This document shows positions 1 through 8,019 of a stretch of 64,000 bases of DNA, piece by piece. This DNA is from Methylocystis sp. GTDB taxonomy: Bacteria > Pseudomonadota > Alphaproteobacteria > Rhizobiales > Beijerinckiaceae. Made by a program: the position numbers and the translations under genes. The notes under the pieces were generated by a model. It did no database searches, was not told the DNA's origin, and worked only from the letters and a program-made list of their open reading frames with translations. The stretch is from contig NZ_JAKFWS010000068.1 in assembly GCF_021731785.1 (NCBI RefSeq), positions 1 through 64,000 of the forward strand. Direction: 5' to 3'. How positions within the stretch are numbered: the stretch's first letter is position 1; the number at the start of each line of letters is the position of its first letter.

Positions 1-127
1 TCGTCGTCTGGAAGGTCGAGCGCTCGCCGACAAGCGGAATGAACTGCTTGGGCAAGGTCTCGCGCGACTCGGGCCACACCCTCGTCCCCGACCCGCCGCA
101 CATAATCACGGGCAAAATCTTCTTCAT
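1..127 (-). CDS. manC: mannose-1-phosphate guanylyltransferase, N-terminal part (runs off the window)
   Basis: Only the first 42 codons are inside the window. From ATG at 127 the protein begins [19 protein letters not shown] and continues with [10 protein letters not shown], which is the nucleotide-binding signature of the mannose-1-phosphate guanylyltransferase family (GGxGTRLWPxSRxxxPKQF). The enzyme makes GDP-mannose from GTP and mannose-1-phosphate for cell-surface polysaccharides. A GAGGGG Shine-Dalgarno-like run lies just upstream of the start. The Val in place of the usual Leu before Trp-Pro is a conservative change. It reads in the same direction as the helicase, 219 bp downstream of it, and is probably transcribed separately. 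Family call is firm; length and completeness cannot be judged. Confidence 0.85.
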   Translation of the reverse strand, partial: MKKILPVIMCGGSGTRVWPESRETLPKQFIPLVGERSTFQTT

Positions 128-196
128 CAGCCCCTCTAGCACTAGATCACGCCGCCTTTGGGCGGAATCGGCCAAAGGCGGATGACGCGATCGATC

Positions 197-257
197 TCAG
201 AGCTTAGAGCGCGCTCTGCGCGAAAAACCGGGTTCCTCTTTCGTAGCGTGCTCTAGG
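197..257. repeat. possible dispersed intergenic repeat, copy 1
   Basis: This stretch between manC and the helicase holds no gene. The segment around 217-257 (GCGAAAAACCGGGTTCC, then CTTTCG and GTGCTCTAG) resembles the one at 16748-16789 (GCGAAAACCCGGGCTCC, then GCTTTTTCGCG). The layout, a GCGAAAA arm, a CCGGG core and a T-rich TTTCG arm, is like the short intergenic repeats common in Hyphomicrobiales genomes. Only two copies are seen here, so this is a tentative call. Confidence 0.35.
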
Positions 258-346
258 CCGCGCCCGCCCCCCGGGGAAGCAATAGTTGTCCGCCTCACTG
301 TTGGCAATACGATGGCGAAGCCGACGGAAGCGGCGCGCCGGCGCCG

Positions 347-3300
347 CTATTTGCCCTTCTTCTCAAGCTCGGCCTTGAGCGCCGCGAGCTTGGCGAAAGG
401 CGAATCGGGGTCGGGCTGGCGCTCGCGACGTTCCGGAGCGGAGAAAGCTCGATGCGGGCGGGCGTCGTCGCGCGACGGCCGGCCCTCAGGACGGGGCTTG
501 CCGGCAGGACGCCCTTCCTTGCCCGGCGGCTCGGCGCGCGGCCGCTGGTCGCGGCGCGGCGGCCGCTTGTCCTCCGCGCCCTGGTTTCGCGCCGTGCGTT
601 GCGCGCCGCCTTCGCGGCCGCGCGGGCCCGAATGGGCGTGGCGCTGCGGGCGCCAGACTTCAATGGTCTCGGGCGCGGCCGGCGCGGCATCGGTCGATCC
701 GCCCTCGACCTGCGCTTCGGCGGCCGCAGCGTCCTGCCCGAGTTCCTCCCCTGCGGGTGGTTCTTCAACAGCGAGGGATGTTGGCGCCTCTATCGTTGGC
801 GCCTCCTCGGGCGCTGGCGTCTCGACGGGAGCCTGCTCAGCCGATGTCGCCGATGGCGGCTCGTCGGAAGCCTGCGCCGCCATAACCGGCGTTTCGGCGG
901 GAGCGTCGGAAGCCGCGTCCTCGCCCGCCGCTTCCGGCGCTGCGGTCTCGGTCTTGGGCGTCACAGGCTCCATCGCCGCCGCCGGCACGATTGCCACGGT
1001 GATGGCGGGTCCGGGACGTTGCGTCGACGCATAGCCCAGCGACTTGAGGATCGAGGAAAAAGCCTCACCCGAACAGCCGGTGAGCGACGTCATTGCAACG
1101 GTGACGACAAAGCCGTCGGCGTCGGCGGCGCCGGGCGGCGGCCCGCCCGCCGTAAGTCCGGGACGGTAGGCGATCGCCGGCCGGATGAGATCGGCGAGAC
1201 GTTCGAGAATATCGACGCGGACGACGCGCTCGCCGCAAACGCGAAAGCCGGCGGCTCGATAGAAAGCCTTGGGGATGGATGCGTCGGCGCCGAAGGAGGT
1301 TCGTCCCGAGGCCGCAAGATGCGGCACCTCTTCAAGACCCTTCACATTTTCGAGCCCGCCATGATGCAGCGCCCAAAGCAGCGCCGACAGCGTGCGCGGC
1401 GCAGGCTTGAGAAGCGCGGGCAGATAGATGTGATAGGCGCCAAAACGCACGCCGAGCTTGCGCAGCGCGCTGCGGTCCTCCTGCGAGAACCCCTTCACCT
1501 CTTTAGCGACGCGCGCGCGGTCCAGCACGCCGAGTTCTTCCGCAAGCTGGAAGCCGACGCCACGCGTCACGCCCTCTAGCCCCTCGCCCTTTTCGAGCTG
1601 CTCCAGCGGCCCGAGCAGCTTTTTGACATGCTGCGCCAGCCAAAGATCGAGGCGCTGCTTGACCTTTTCCAAAGCGGCGCCCGCGAGCTGTTCGTCGGCG
1701 AGCACCCGCGTCGTCGGGGCCAGCGCGCTGGCGCCGGCGGCGATCTTCGCCACAGGTTCGCCGAGCCAGCGGATGAGACCGTCATTGCCGAGCGCGAAGG
1801 CGTCGTCGACCGCGTCGAACACGCGAGTCGCGCGCGCCTCGAATTCTCCCGCAAGCGCCTTCTGCGCCGCCGCGTTCAGCGCCCTCGCCGCTTCGCCTGC
1901 CGCGCCAGGATCTGGCGTGAAGCGAAAGCCCTGAAGGCTTCCGACGTGCTGGCCTTCGACCATAACGTCGCCGGCGGCGTTGATTTCGGCTTCGAGCATC
2001 GCGTTCTCTCTTAAGCGGCGCACCAGCATGCTGGTGCGGCGATCGACGAAACGTTGCGTCAGTCGGTCGTGCAACGCGTCGGATATGCTGTCCTCTACCC
2101 GACGCGCGACGCTCTGCCAATGCTCGGAGTCGTCGAGCCAGCCGGAACGGTTGGCGATAAAACTTGCAGTGCGCACTTGCGCCAGACGACTCGACAGCGT
2201 GGCGATGTCGCCGTCGATGCGGTCGACGGCCTCGATTTGCCGCGCCATCCAGTCCTCGGGGATCTTGCCCCGCCGCGCGATGAAGGCGAACACGGCCAGC
2301 GCCAGCTCTGCGTGAGCCGCGGGCGACGTCTTGCGGTAGTCGGGAATCTGGCACGCCTCCCATAGCCGCGCCACGTCAGCCGGCGCCTTGGCGTTGCGCA
2401 GGGCGATTTCGTCGCGGCTCGCGGCTTCAAGCGCTCTTTGATCGTCGGCGAGGCGGGCGCGAACCAGATCGGGATGGGTCGGCGCCTGATCGAGCGAGTG
2501 GATCAACGACTGGATAGAGGAAAAATCGAGCGCGCCGCTTCGCCATTGCAACGTCTTCACCGGGTCAAAACGGTGGTCCTCCAGGGACTCGATCAATTCG
2601 TCGTCGAAAGGCGGGCAACGGGCCGTCGCGCTGAAAAAGCCATCGCTCATGTGGCGGCCGGCTCTGCCGGCGATCTGTCCGAATTCCGCGGGCGTCAGCC
2701 GCCGGTGTCTCAGCCCGTCGAATTTGCGATCGGACGCAAAGGCGACATGATCCACGTCGAGATTGAGACCCATGCCGATGGCGTCGGTCGCGACGATATA
2801 GTCGACGTCGCCGCTCTGATAGATCTCGACCTGCGCGTTGCGCGTTCGCGGCGACAGCGCGCCGAGCACGACCGCCGCCCCGCCGCACTGGCGCTTGATC
2901 AATTCGGCGATCGCATAGACCTCTTCGGCGGAAAAGGCGACGATGGCGCTGCGTGGCGGCAGACGCGAGATTTTCTTGTCGCCTGCGAATGAAAGCTCCG
3001 ACAGTCTCGGGCGCGTGAAGATCGGCGCGTTCGGAAAGAGTTCCGAAACGAGCGGCGCCATCGTAGCCGCGCCGATTAGAAGGGTTTCCTGGCGTCCGCG
3101 CCAATTGAGCAGCCGGTCAGTGAAAATGTGGCCGCGATCGAGATCGGCGGCGAGCTGTATTTCGTCGATGGCGAGGAAATCGGCCTGCACGTCGCGCGGC
3201 ATCGCTTCGACCGTTGCGACCCAAAAGGCGGGGGCGCGCGGTTTGATCTTTTCTTCGCCGGTGACGAGCGCGACATTGTCGGCGCCGATGCGCTCGGCGA

Positions 3301-3493
3301 CGCGATTGTATACTTCGCGGGCGAGCAAGCGCAGCGGCAGTCCGATGACGCCGGAAGAAAAGGACAGCATCCGCTCGATGGCGTGATGCGTCTTGCCGGT
3401 GTTGGTAGGGCCGAGCACCGCCGCGACGCCCCTGTCGAACGATCTTGCGCGGGGGGCGGCGCGGTTCGCCGGGTAAGTCGGCGCGAGGGTCAT
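347..3493 (-). CDS. SUV3-like superfamily 2 helicase with long Ala/Pro/Glu- and Arg-rich tail
   Basis: This 1048-residue protein is an NTP-dependent helicase of the SUV3/MgpS-like group found in alphaproteobacteria, probably acting on RNA. Walker A (GPTNTGKT) is at residues 28-35, motif II (DEIQ) near residue 112, and motif VI (QIAGRAGRH) near residue 275. A SUV3-type C-terminal region follows. After about residue 820 the sequence becomes low-complexity: an Ala/Pro/Glu-rich linker, then an Arg/Gly/Pro-rich stretch, ending in a short Lys-rich helix. Such tails often bind RNA, but that is inference here. The ATG at 3493 lacks a strong ribosome site. In many relatives an S4-domain RNA-binding gene and a ferredoxin gene lie immediately downstream; here manC does instead. 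Confidence 0.9.
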   Translation of the reverse strand: MTLAPTYPANRAAPRARSFDRGVAAVLGPTNTGKTHHAIERMLSFSSGVIGLPLRLLAREVYNRVAERIGADNVALVTGEEKIKPRAPAFWVATVEAMPRDVQADFLAIDEIQLAADLDRGHIFTDRLLNWRGRQETLLIGAATMAPLVSELFPNAPIFTRPRLSELSFAGDKKISRLPPRSAIVAFSAEEVYAIAELIKRQCGGAAVVLGALSPRTRNAQVEIYQSGDVDYIVATDAIGMGLNLDVDHVAFASDRKFDGLRHRRLTPAEFGQIAGRAGRHMSDGFFSATARCPPFDDELIESLEDHRFDPVKTLQWRSGALDFSSIQSLIHSLDQAPTHPDLVRARLADDQRALEAASRDEIALRNAKAPADVARLWEACQIPDYRKTSPAAHAELALAVFAFIARRGKIPEDWMARQIEAVDRIDGDIATLSSRLAQVRTASFIANRSGWLDDSEHWQSVARRVEDSISDALHDRLTQRFVDRRTSMLVRRLRENAMLEAEINAAGDVMVEGQHVGSLQGFRFTPDPGAAGEAARALNAAAQKALAGEFEARATRVFDAVDDAFALGNDGLIRWLGEPVAKIAAGASALAPTTRVLADEQLAGAALEKVKQRLDLWLAQHVKKLLGPLEQLEKGEGLEGVTRGVGFQLAEELGVLDRARVAKEVKGFSQEDRSALRKLGVRFGAYHIYLPALLKPAPRTLSALLWALHHGGLENVKGLEEVPHLAASGRTSFGADASIPKAFYRAAGFRVCGERVVRVDILERLADLIRPAIAYRPGLTAGGPPPGAADADGFVVTVAMTSLTGCSGEAFSSILKSLGYASTQRPGPAITVAIVPAAAMEPVTPKTETAAPEAAGEDAASDAPAETPVMAAQASDEPPSATSAEQAPVETPAPEEAPTIEAPTSLAVEEPPAGEELGQDAAAAEAQVEGGSTDAAPAAPETIEVWRPQRHAHSGPRGREGGAQRTARNQGAEDKRPPRRDQRPRAEPPGKEGRPAGKPRPEGRPSRDDARPHRAFSAPERRERQPDPDSPFAKLAALKAELEKKGK

Positions 3494-4181
3494 TTTTTCT
3501 TTGCTGCCTGACGCGCGAGGAGCGCCTTCGTTTCATATCGAAACTTGGCGCCGCGCGCGACTTTACTTTCTGAACAGCCGGCGAACGAATCGCGCCCGAA
3601 TCGCTGACTCTCGCCGAGTCACGGTCTGTTCCACCAATATATGGACGCCGGCCCACTCAAAAGCACTAGAAATTGCAGAGTAGGCGCGCCATAGGCCTTG
3701 GCGAAGCGCGTCTCGGGGAGATCGCCGCCGGACTCCTTTCTCGGCCTCTGTCAACGGCGAAGATTGGCAGGTTCATCCCATTGCTGTTAAGCTTTGGGAT
3801 CAACCGGGAACGCAGCGCGCACGAATCAGCGTTCGGCATCGGTTGGCGTTGCGTTCCAGCGGATTTCCGCCACCTTTCGGGCGGGTCGACCCGGCAACGA
3901 CGGCCGAAAAGCGGTCCAAACAGACAAGCATGCTTAACTAGGCGTCCTTCTCTGGGACGGTCGAACCAAGGGGCCCGGCGTTTCTCCGCCTGGATCGCGA
4001 CATCGCGACGCCTTCGTCGGCCTGGCGCGTGCGCGAAACTAGTAAACGGGAGGCCGCAACGTTGTCATATCGAGCCAGGACGAACTGGCGCCGAGAAATC
4101 CGCGAATCTGCCGCTACGGCGTTAGAACCGCGGCCGACGGCTCACGACTCGATCGCGCGAACGAAAAAATTTCGCAGGAGC
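3494..4181. other. 688-bp stretch with no convincing gene
   Basis: No conserved protein is visible between the helicase start and the tRNA gene. Two reading frames exist: a 150-codon one at 3673-4125 (plus) and a 63-codon one at 3563-3754 (minus, TTG start). The first is Arg/Ser-rich with no domain. The second is somewhat protein-like, with a helix-forming core, but has no convincing ribosome site. The region should contain the helicase promoter on the minus strand. I see no repeat, hairpin or RNA gene in it. Confidence 0.5.
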
Positions 4182-4255
4182 TGGAGCGGGTGAAGGGAAT
4201 CGAACCCTCGTATTCAGCTTGGAAGGCTGCTGCTCTACCATTGAGCTACACCCGC
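4182..4255 (-). tRNA. tRNA-Gly (anticodon UCC)
   Basis: Read on the minus strand, the gene starts GCGGGTG (complement of 4249-4255) and its acceptor stem closes with CACCCGC (complement of 4186-4192). It has the D-loop sequence GTAGCTCAATGGTAGAGC, the anticodon loop CTTCCAAG with anticodon TCC, and the T-loop GGTTCGATTCC. The discriminator is U and the 3' CCA is encoded (complement of 4182-4184). All stems pair, so this is an intact elongator tRNA reading GGA and GGG codons. Confidence 0.97.
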
Positions 4256-4418
4256 GCGGCGGCGATTCTATGCCAATCCGCGCGCCGCTTGGCAATGGGC
4301 CCGCCGACGATGCATTTCCCATTTGACAGCGACGCGGGACGCCACTAACCGGAGCGCCCACATAGTCTCTCAATACAGGCGGGGCGTTCCCACGCCGCTT
4401 CTCGAGGACCATTCGATC

Positions 4419-4784
4419 GTGGCCAAACCCGAACTCGGCGCCAAACGCCAATGTCAGTCCTGCGGGACGAAATTTTATGACTTCAACAAGAATCCGATCG
4501 CCTGTCCGAAATGCGGCGCGATCTATCAGGTGGTCGCGCTGACGCGAGCGGCGGCGCGCGCAGTGCAAGAAGAAGAGAGCGAACTCGAAAAAGAGAGCGT
4601 TGACACGGTGTCGCTCGAAGAAGTCGAAGAAACCGAGGCCGCCGCGGAATCGATTGATGTCGAGGATGAGGTGGAGATCGAGGCGGACGACGCCGAAGAC
4701 GACACCTTCCTTGAGGAAGAAGAAGCCGACGACGACGTTTCCGGCTTGATCGACGGCGACATTGAAACCGACGAAGAGACGTGA
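4419..4784 (+). CDS. TIGR02300-type (FYDLN acid) zinc-ribbon protein
   Basis: A 121-residue protein starting at GTG 4419, which is preceded by GAGGACC. Residues 12-32 form a zinc ribbon with two CxxC pairs (C12/C15 and C29/C32) around the family signature FYDxN, seen here as FYDFNKNP. From about residue 50 to the end the chain is strongly acidic (many Glu, Asp), typical of this alphaproteobacterial family of unknown function. The open frame extends upstream to 4323, but the extra residues do not match the family start. A hairpin with a T-run follows directly. The family name is secure; no biochemical role is established. Confidence 0.88.
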   Translation: MAKPELGAKRQCQSCGTKFYDFNKNPIACPKCGAIYQVVALTRAAARAVQEEESELEKESVDTVSLEEVEETEAAAESIDVEDEVEIEADDAEDDTFLEEEEADDDVSGLIDGDIETDEET

Positions 4785-4813
4785 AACGTTCGAGCGTCGC
4801 AATCAGCAATGAC

Positions 4814-4842
4814 CCGCGGCCACAGCGTGCGCCGCGGTTTTT
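4814..4842 (+). terminator. rho-independent terminator after the zinc-ribbon gene
   Basis: CCGCGGC at 4814-4820 pairs with GCCGCGG at 4831-4837 across a 10-base loop and is followed by five T residues. It lies 30 bp after the stop codon at 4784. Confidence 0.75.
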
Positions 4843-4853
4843 CGTTCAATTGG

Positions 4854-4880
4854 AAAAGGGGCCGATGTGGCCGCCTTTTT
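4854..4880. terminator. A/T-flanked hairpin at the 3' end of mucR, possibly bidirectional
   Basis: AAAAGGGGCC and GGCCGCCTTTTT form a stem flanked by A on one side and T on the other, so it could stop transcripts from either strand. It ends at the mucR stop codon (4879-4881), between two convergent genes. Confidence 0.5.
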
Positions 4881-5286
4881 ACTTTCCTCGACGCCGGCGC
4901 TGCTGGCCGAGCCCCATCTGCTTGGCGAGATTGGACCGCGCCTTAGCGTAATTGGGCGCAACCATCGGATAGTCGGCAGGAAGTCCCCATTTCTCCCGAT
5001 AGTCTTCGGGCGACAGCCCGTATTGCGTCCGCAAATGGCGCTTGAGCGATTTGAACTTCTTTCCGTCTTCAAGGCAGATGAGGTAATCGTTCGTCACCGA
5101 CCGCTTGACGGCGATGGCCGGTTTCGGCGGCTCTGCCGGCGCTGCCGAGGAGCCCGAGTCAACGCGCAAGAGGGCGTTGTATACGTCGCTGATGAGCCCG
5201 GGCAATTCTCCGGCGGGAACTGAATTGTTGCTCACATAGGCGGAGACGATGTCGGCCGCGAGTTCAATGCTGTTCGTTTGAGTCAT
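4879..5286 (-). CDS. mucR: MucR/Ros family transcriptional regulator
   Basis: A 135-residue regulator from ATG 5286, which has GGTGAG about 8 bases upstream; a GTG five codons earlier (5301) is an alternative. MucR/Ros proteins are DNA-binding regulators of exopolysaccharide, motility and cell-cycle genes that bind AT-rich targets and often repress themselves. The N-terminal oligomerisation helix ([15 protein letters not shown]) is followed by the DNA-binding domain. Its zinc-finger-like core has C71, D74 and H84, but the position of the second histidine is Gln (Q88, codon CAA). The roughly 270 bp upstream are unusually AT-rich for this window, which would suit autoregulation (inference). Confidence 0.92.
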   Translation of the reverse strand: MTQTNSIELAADIVSAYVSNNSVPAGELPGLISDVYNALLRVDSGSSAAPAEPPKPAIAVKRSVTNDYLICLEDGKKFKSLKRHLRTQYGLSPEDYREKWGLPADYPMVAPNYAKARSNLAKQMGLGQQRRRRGK

Positions 5287-5575
5287 CGGATTGCTCACCA
5301 CTTTCTTATGAGATGGACGCTGCCCCCACCGCCCTTTGTCAATGCTTCACTGGATAAGAATCGCCGCGCCCCCGTTACTTGGAGATTGCCTAACAGAATG
5401 CTGCGACTTCATCAAGAAATATTATGCACTATTGCCGTGACCTAATTCTCCATAGTTGATCGGAAACGAATTGGGGCTTTACGGCGAAGACAGCGCAATG
5501 TTTTCCTTTTTTTTGACTTTTTTTCTCCGCTAGAAGGCGCCGCTTTAGGCGCGCACGCGCGCGGGAGACGCCGAG

Positions 5576-6589
5576 GTGACCGATTTCAAAGCGATTCGCA
5601 TCGACAAAAACGATCACGGCCACCATGCCGACTACGTCGTGATGCACGAGGGTGACCTGATGGAGGGCGACGTTGACGTGGACGTCGCCTTCTCGGCGAT
5701 CAACTACAAGGATGGTCTCGCCGTCACCGGCAAGGCGCCGGTGGTGCGCCGCTTCCCCATGATTCCGGGCGTCGACCTCGCCGGCAGGGTGACGCGGTCA
5801 GCGCATCCGGAATTTGCGCCCGGCGACATGGTGGTCGCTACCGCCTGCGGCCTCGGCGAAGCGCATTACGGGGGGTTTTCGCAAAGGGCGCGGCTTTCGG
5901 GCGATTGGCTTGCGAAATTGCCGCCGCCGCTGACGCCGGCGCGGGCGATGGCGGTCGGCACCGCTGGGCTGACCGCCATGTTCTGCATCATTGCGCTGGA
6001 GCGTCACGGCGCGCGGCCGTCGGACGGGCTTGCGGCTGTCACGGGCGCGGCAGGCGGCGTCGGCTCATTCGCCGTCGCGCTGCTCGCCAAGGCCGGCTGG
6101 CGCGTCGCCGCAGTCACCGGACGAGGGGCCGAAGCGGAATATTTCACGCGCCTGGGCGCAACCGAAATCATCGGCCGCGACGAATTTGACGCTCCTGGAA
6201 GGCCGCTGCAAAAGCAGCGCTTCGCCGTCGCCGTCGACACTGTCGGCGGCGTCACGCTCGCCAATCTTCTCGCGCAGATCCGCATCGACGGCGCCGTCGC
6301 CGCTTGTGGCAATGTCGGCGGCATGGAGCTTAAGGCCAATCTCGCGCCTTTCATTCTGCGCGGCGTGTCGCTCCTTGGCGTCGAAAGCGTGCGCCCGCGC
6401 ATTGGTTTGCGGCGTGCGGCCTGGACCCGAATCGCGCAGGGCCTCGACCCTGCCTTGATCGATGCGATGAGCGAAATCATTCCGTTCGACGCGGCGCTGG
6501 ATCGCGCCCGCTCGATCGTCGAGGGAAAGATTCGCGGACGCATCGTCGTCGACATGGGACTGAACCTTCCAGCGAGGGATGCAGGCTGA
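5576..6589 (+). CDS. acuI: AcuI/YhdH-type NADPH-dependent acrylyl-CoA reductase
   Basis: A 337-residue medium-chain dehydrogenase/reductase. It starts at GTG 5576 with GGGAGA upstream. The N-terminus ([15 protein letters not shown], then PGVDLAGRV) is typical of the YhdH/AcuI branch, which lacks the structural and catalytic zinc ligands of alcohol dehydrogenases. The nucleotide-binding segment [16 protein letters not shown] lies near residues 145-160. Family members reduce acryloyl-CoA to propionyl-CoA, or act on other small electrophilic enones. The GTG, rather than a later Met, is chosen because the conserved start of the family begins there. The next gene on the same strand starts 29 bp later, so the two may be co-transcribed. 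Substrate is inferred from the family. Confidence 0.85.
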   Translation: MTDFKAIRIDKNDHGHHADYVVMHEGDLMEGDVDVDVAFSAINYKDGLAVTGKAPVVRRFPMIPGVDLAGRVTRSAHPEFAPGDMVVATACGLGEAHYGGFSQRARLSGDWLAKLPPPLTPARAMAVGTAGLTAMFCIIALERHGARPSDGLAAVTGAAGGVGSFAVALLAKAGWRVAAVTGRGAEAEYFTRLGATEIIGRDEFDAPGRPLQKQRFAVAVDTVGGVTLANLLAQIRIDGAVAACGNVGGMELKANLAPFILRGVSLLGVESVRPRIGLRRAAWTRIAQGLDPALIDAMSEIIPFDAALDRARSIVEGKIRGRIVVDMGLNLPARDAG

Positions 6590-6618
6590 TAGGATTTCGC
6601 TCGACTGAGGATAGCTCG

Positions 6619-7083
6619 ATGTCGCGACCGCCCCTTCCGCCCTTCACGCTCGAGACGGCGACGCAGAAAGTGCGCATGGCCGAGGACGCCTGGAACACGC
6701 GCGACCCGGAGCGCGTGTCGCTCGCCTATACGATCGACAGCCGCTGGCGTAACCGAACCGAGTTTCTCGTCGGCCGCGATGAGATTGTCGCTTTTCTCAC
6801 CCGCAAATGGCGCCGCGAATTGGATTACCGGCTGATCAAGGAAATCTGGGCCTTTCGCGACAACCGGATCGCGGTGCGCTTCGCCTATGAGTTTCATGAC
6901 GACTCGGGCAGTTGGTTTCGCGCGTACGGCAACGAAAATTGGGAGTTCGACGAGAGCGGCTTGATGCGGCTGAGAATCGCCAGCATCAACGATCTGCCGA
7001 TCGGCGAAGGCGAGCGGAAATATCGCTGGCCGCAAGGCCCGCGTCCCGCGGATCATCCGGGCCTTTCTGAGCTCGGCCTTTGA
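6619..7083 (+). CDS. DUF1348 / SnoaL-like NTF2-fold protein
   Basis: A 154-residue cytoplasmic protein with the compact NTF2-like (SnoaL) fold of the DUF1348 family. Recognisable segments are the helical start [18 protein letters not shown], the central [16 protein letters not shown], and the strand-rich end [12 protein letters not shown] and [14 protein letters not shown]. It lies 29 bp after acuI on the same strand. No signal peptide or membrane segment is present. Relatives are annotated only as nuclear-transport-factor-2-like proteins; no substrate is known, and a small hydrophobic ligand pocket is the usual guess for this fold. Confidence 0.85.
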   Translation: MSRPPLPPFTLETATQKVRMAEDAWNTRDPERVSLAYTIDSRWRNRTEFLVGRDEIVAFLTRKWRRELDYRLIKEIWAFRDNRIAVRFAYEFHDDSGSWFRAYGNENWEFDESGLMRLRIASINDLPIGEGERKYRWPQGPRPADHPGLSELGL

Positions 7084-7271
7084 GGCGGCGGCGCTAACCT
7101 TTTTTTGAAGCTAAGCCATTTCAAAAAGCGCAAATCGTCGCATCGTTTCGTCAATTTCTCGACAAGCGCGCCCGTCTCGGGTCTAATGCCGGCGAACGGC
7201 CCGCTTGGGCCGATTATTTTTTGTTAAGGACGATCGCCGCATCGGCGCGGCGAACCAGAGGTCAAAGGCGC

Positions 7272-7739
7272 ATGAGTTCGGCTTTCACCAAGGAACAGGA
7301 CGACGACAATCCGCGCGAGGATCTGCCTGACCGGCCGATCAGCCCGCATCGCAATCTGGTGACGCCCGAAGGCCTTCAGCAGATTGAAGGCGAGCTTGCG
7401 CGCCTGCACAAGGAGATCGAACGCGCCACGACGGCCGAAGACAATCACGGGCTGGCGCTCGCGCAGCGCGATTTGCGCTATTGGACGGCGCGCCGGGCGA
7501 GCGCCGAGGTCATCCGGCCGATCGCCGATCATTCGGTCGTTCGATTCGGGCATAGCGTCGTTATCGAACTTGACGACGGCGAGCGCCGCAGCTTCCGGCT
7601 CGTCGGCGAAGACGAAGCCGACCCGACGAAGGGGCTAATTCCCTATGTCGCGCCGCTCGCAACGGCGCTGATGGGCAAGTCCGTCGGCGACAAGGCGGAG
7701 GTCATCCACCACAGCGCGCGGATCGTCGAGATCGGCTAG
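7272..7739 (+). CDS. GreA/GreB-family elongation-factor-like protein
   Basis: A 155-residue protein from ATG 7272 (AAAGG upstream). It has a disordered acidic start, then an N-terminal coiled-coil hairpin (about residues 30-80), then the FKBP-like C-terminal domain with the segment VRFGHSVVIELDDGERRSFRLVG and the closing strands GKSVGDKAEV. Gre factors enter the secondary channel of RNA polymerase and stimulate cleavage of backtracked transcripts through acidic residues at the coiled-coil tip. Here the tip region reads TTAEDNHGLALAQRDLRYW rather than the classical DLSEN arrangement. It may therefore be a Gre-like regulator and not the main GreA. No partner gene is adjacent. Confidence 0.8.
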   Translation: MSSAFTKEQDDDNPREDLPDRPISPHRNLVTPEGLQQIEGELARLHKEIERATTAEDNHGLALAQRDLRYWTARRASAEVIRPIADHSVVRFGHSVVIELDDGERRSFRLVGEDEADPTKGLIPYVAPLATALMGKSVGDKAEVIHHSARIVEIG

Positions 7740-7809
7740 GCTGCATTTAGCGGCTGCGCCTGAGCCTTGCCGGGCATCGTCTTCGACTCCTTAATGGTTT
7801 TACAACCAT

Positions 7810-7905
7810 CATGGCCGGGCTTGGCCCGGCCATCCACGCGCATGTTTCGCACTGTTGGCGGCGCGCCATAAGACGTGGATGCCCGCGACAAGCGCGGGCA
7901 TGACG
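7810..7905. repeat. REP-like inverted pair, family A
   Basis: Two palindromic units face each other: ATGGCCGGGCTTGGCCCGGC followed by CATCCACG (7811-7838), and CGTGGATGCCCGCG followed by ACAAGCGCGGGCATGACG (from 7873 to about 7905). The reverse complement of the first matches the second closely, so this is a BIME-like pair. Related units occur at 29558-29589 and 60757-60861. It fills most of the 280-bp gap before rarA. Confidence 0.7.
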
Positions 7906-8019
7906 CGAAAAGAATCCGCTAGCCGATCGAGAATTCGGTCCGCGCAGGAGATCGCGCTTTTTAGCTCCGCCTCCAGAGATTCTCTCAAGCAAGGCGCGTC
8001 GCTATGTTAGTCAGTGACG

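Noticed and set aside
312-1579. Long plus-strand frames opposite the helicase
   Set aside because: They are Arg/Ala-rich, have no domain and lie opposite a conserved helicase.
3673-4125. 150-codon frame between helicase and tRNA
   Set aside because: Arg/Ser-rich, no domain, no clear ribosome site; kept as a described gap.
4122-4802. 226-codon minus-strand frame across the tRNA gene
   Set aside because: It runs through tRNA-Gly and antisense to the zinc-ribbon gene, and has no protein similarity.
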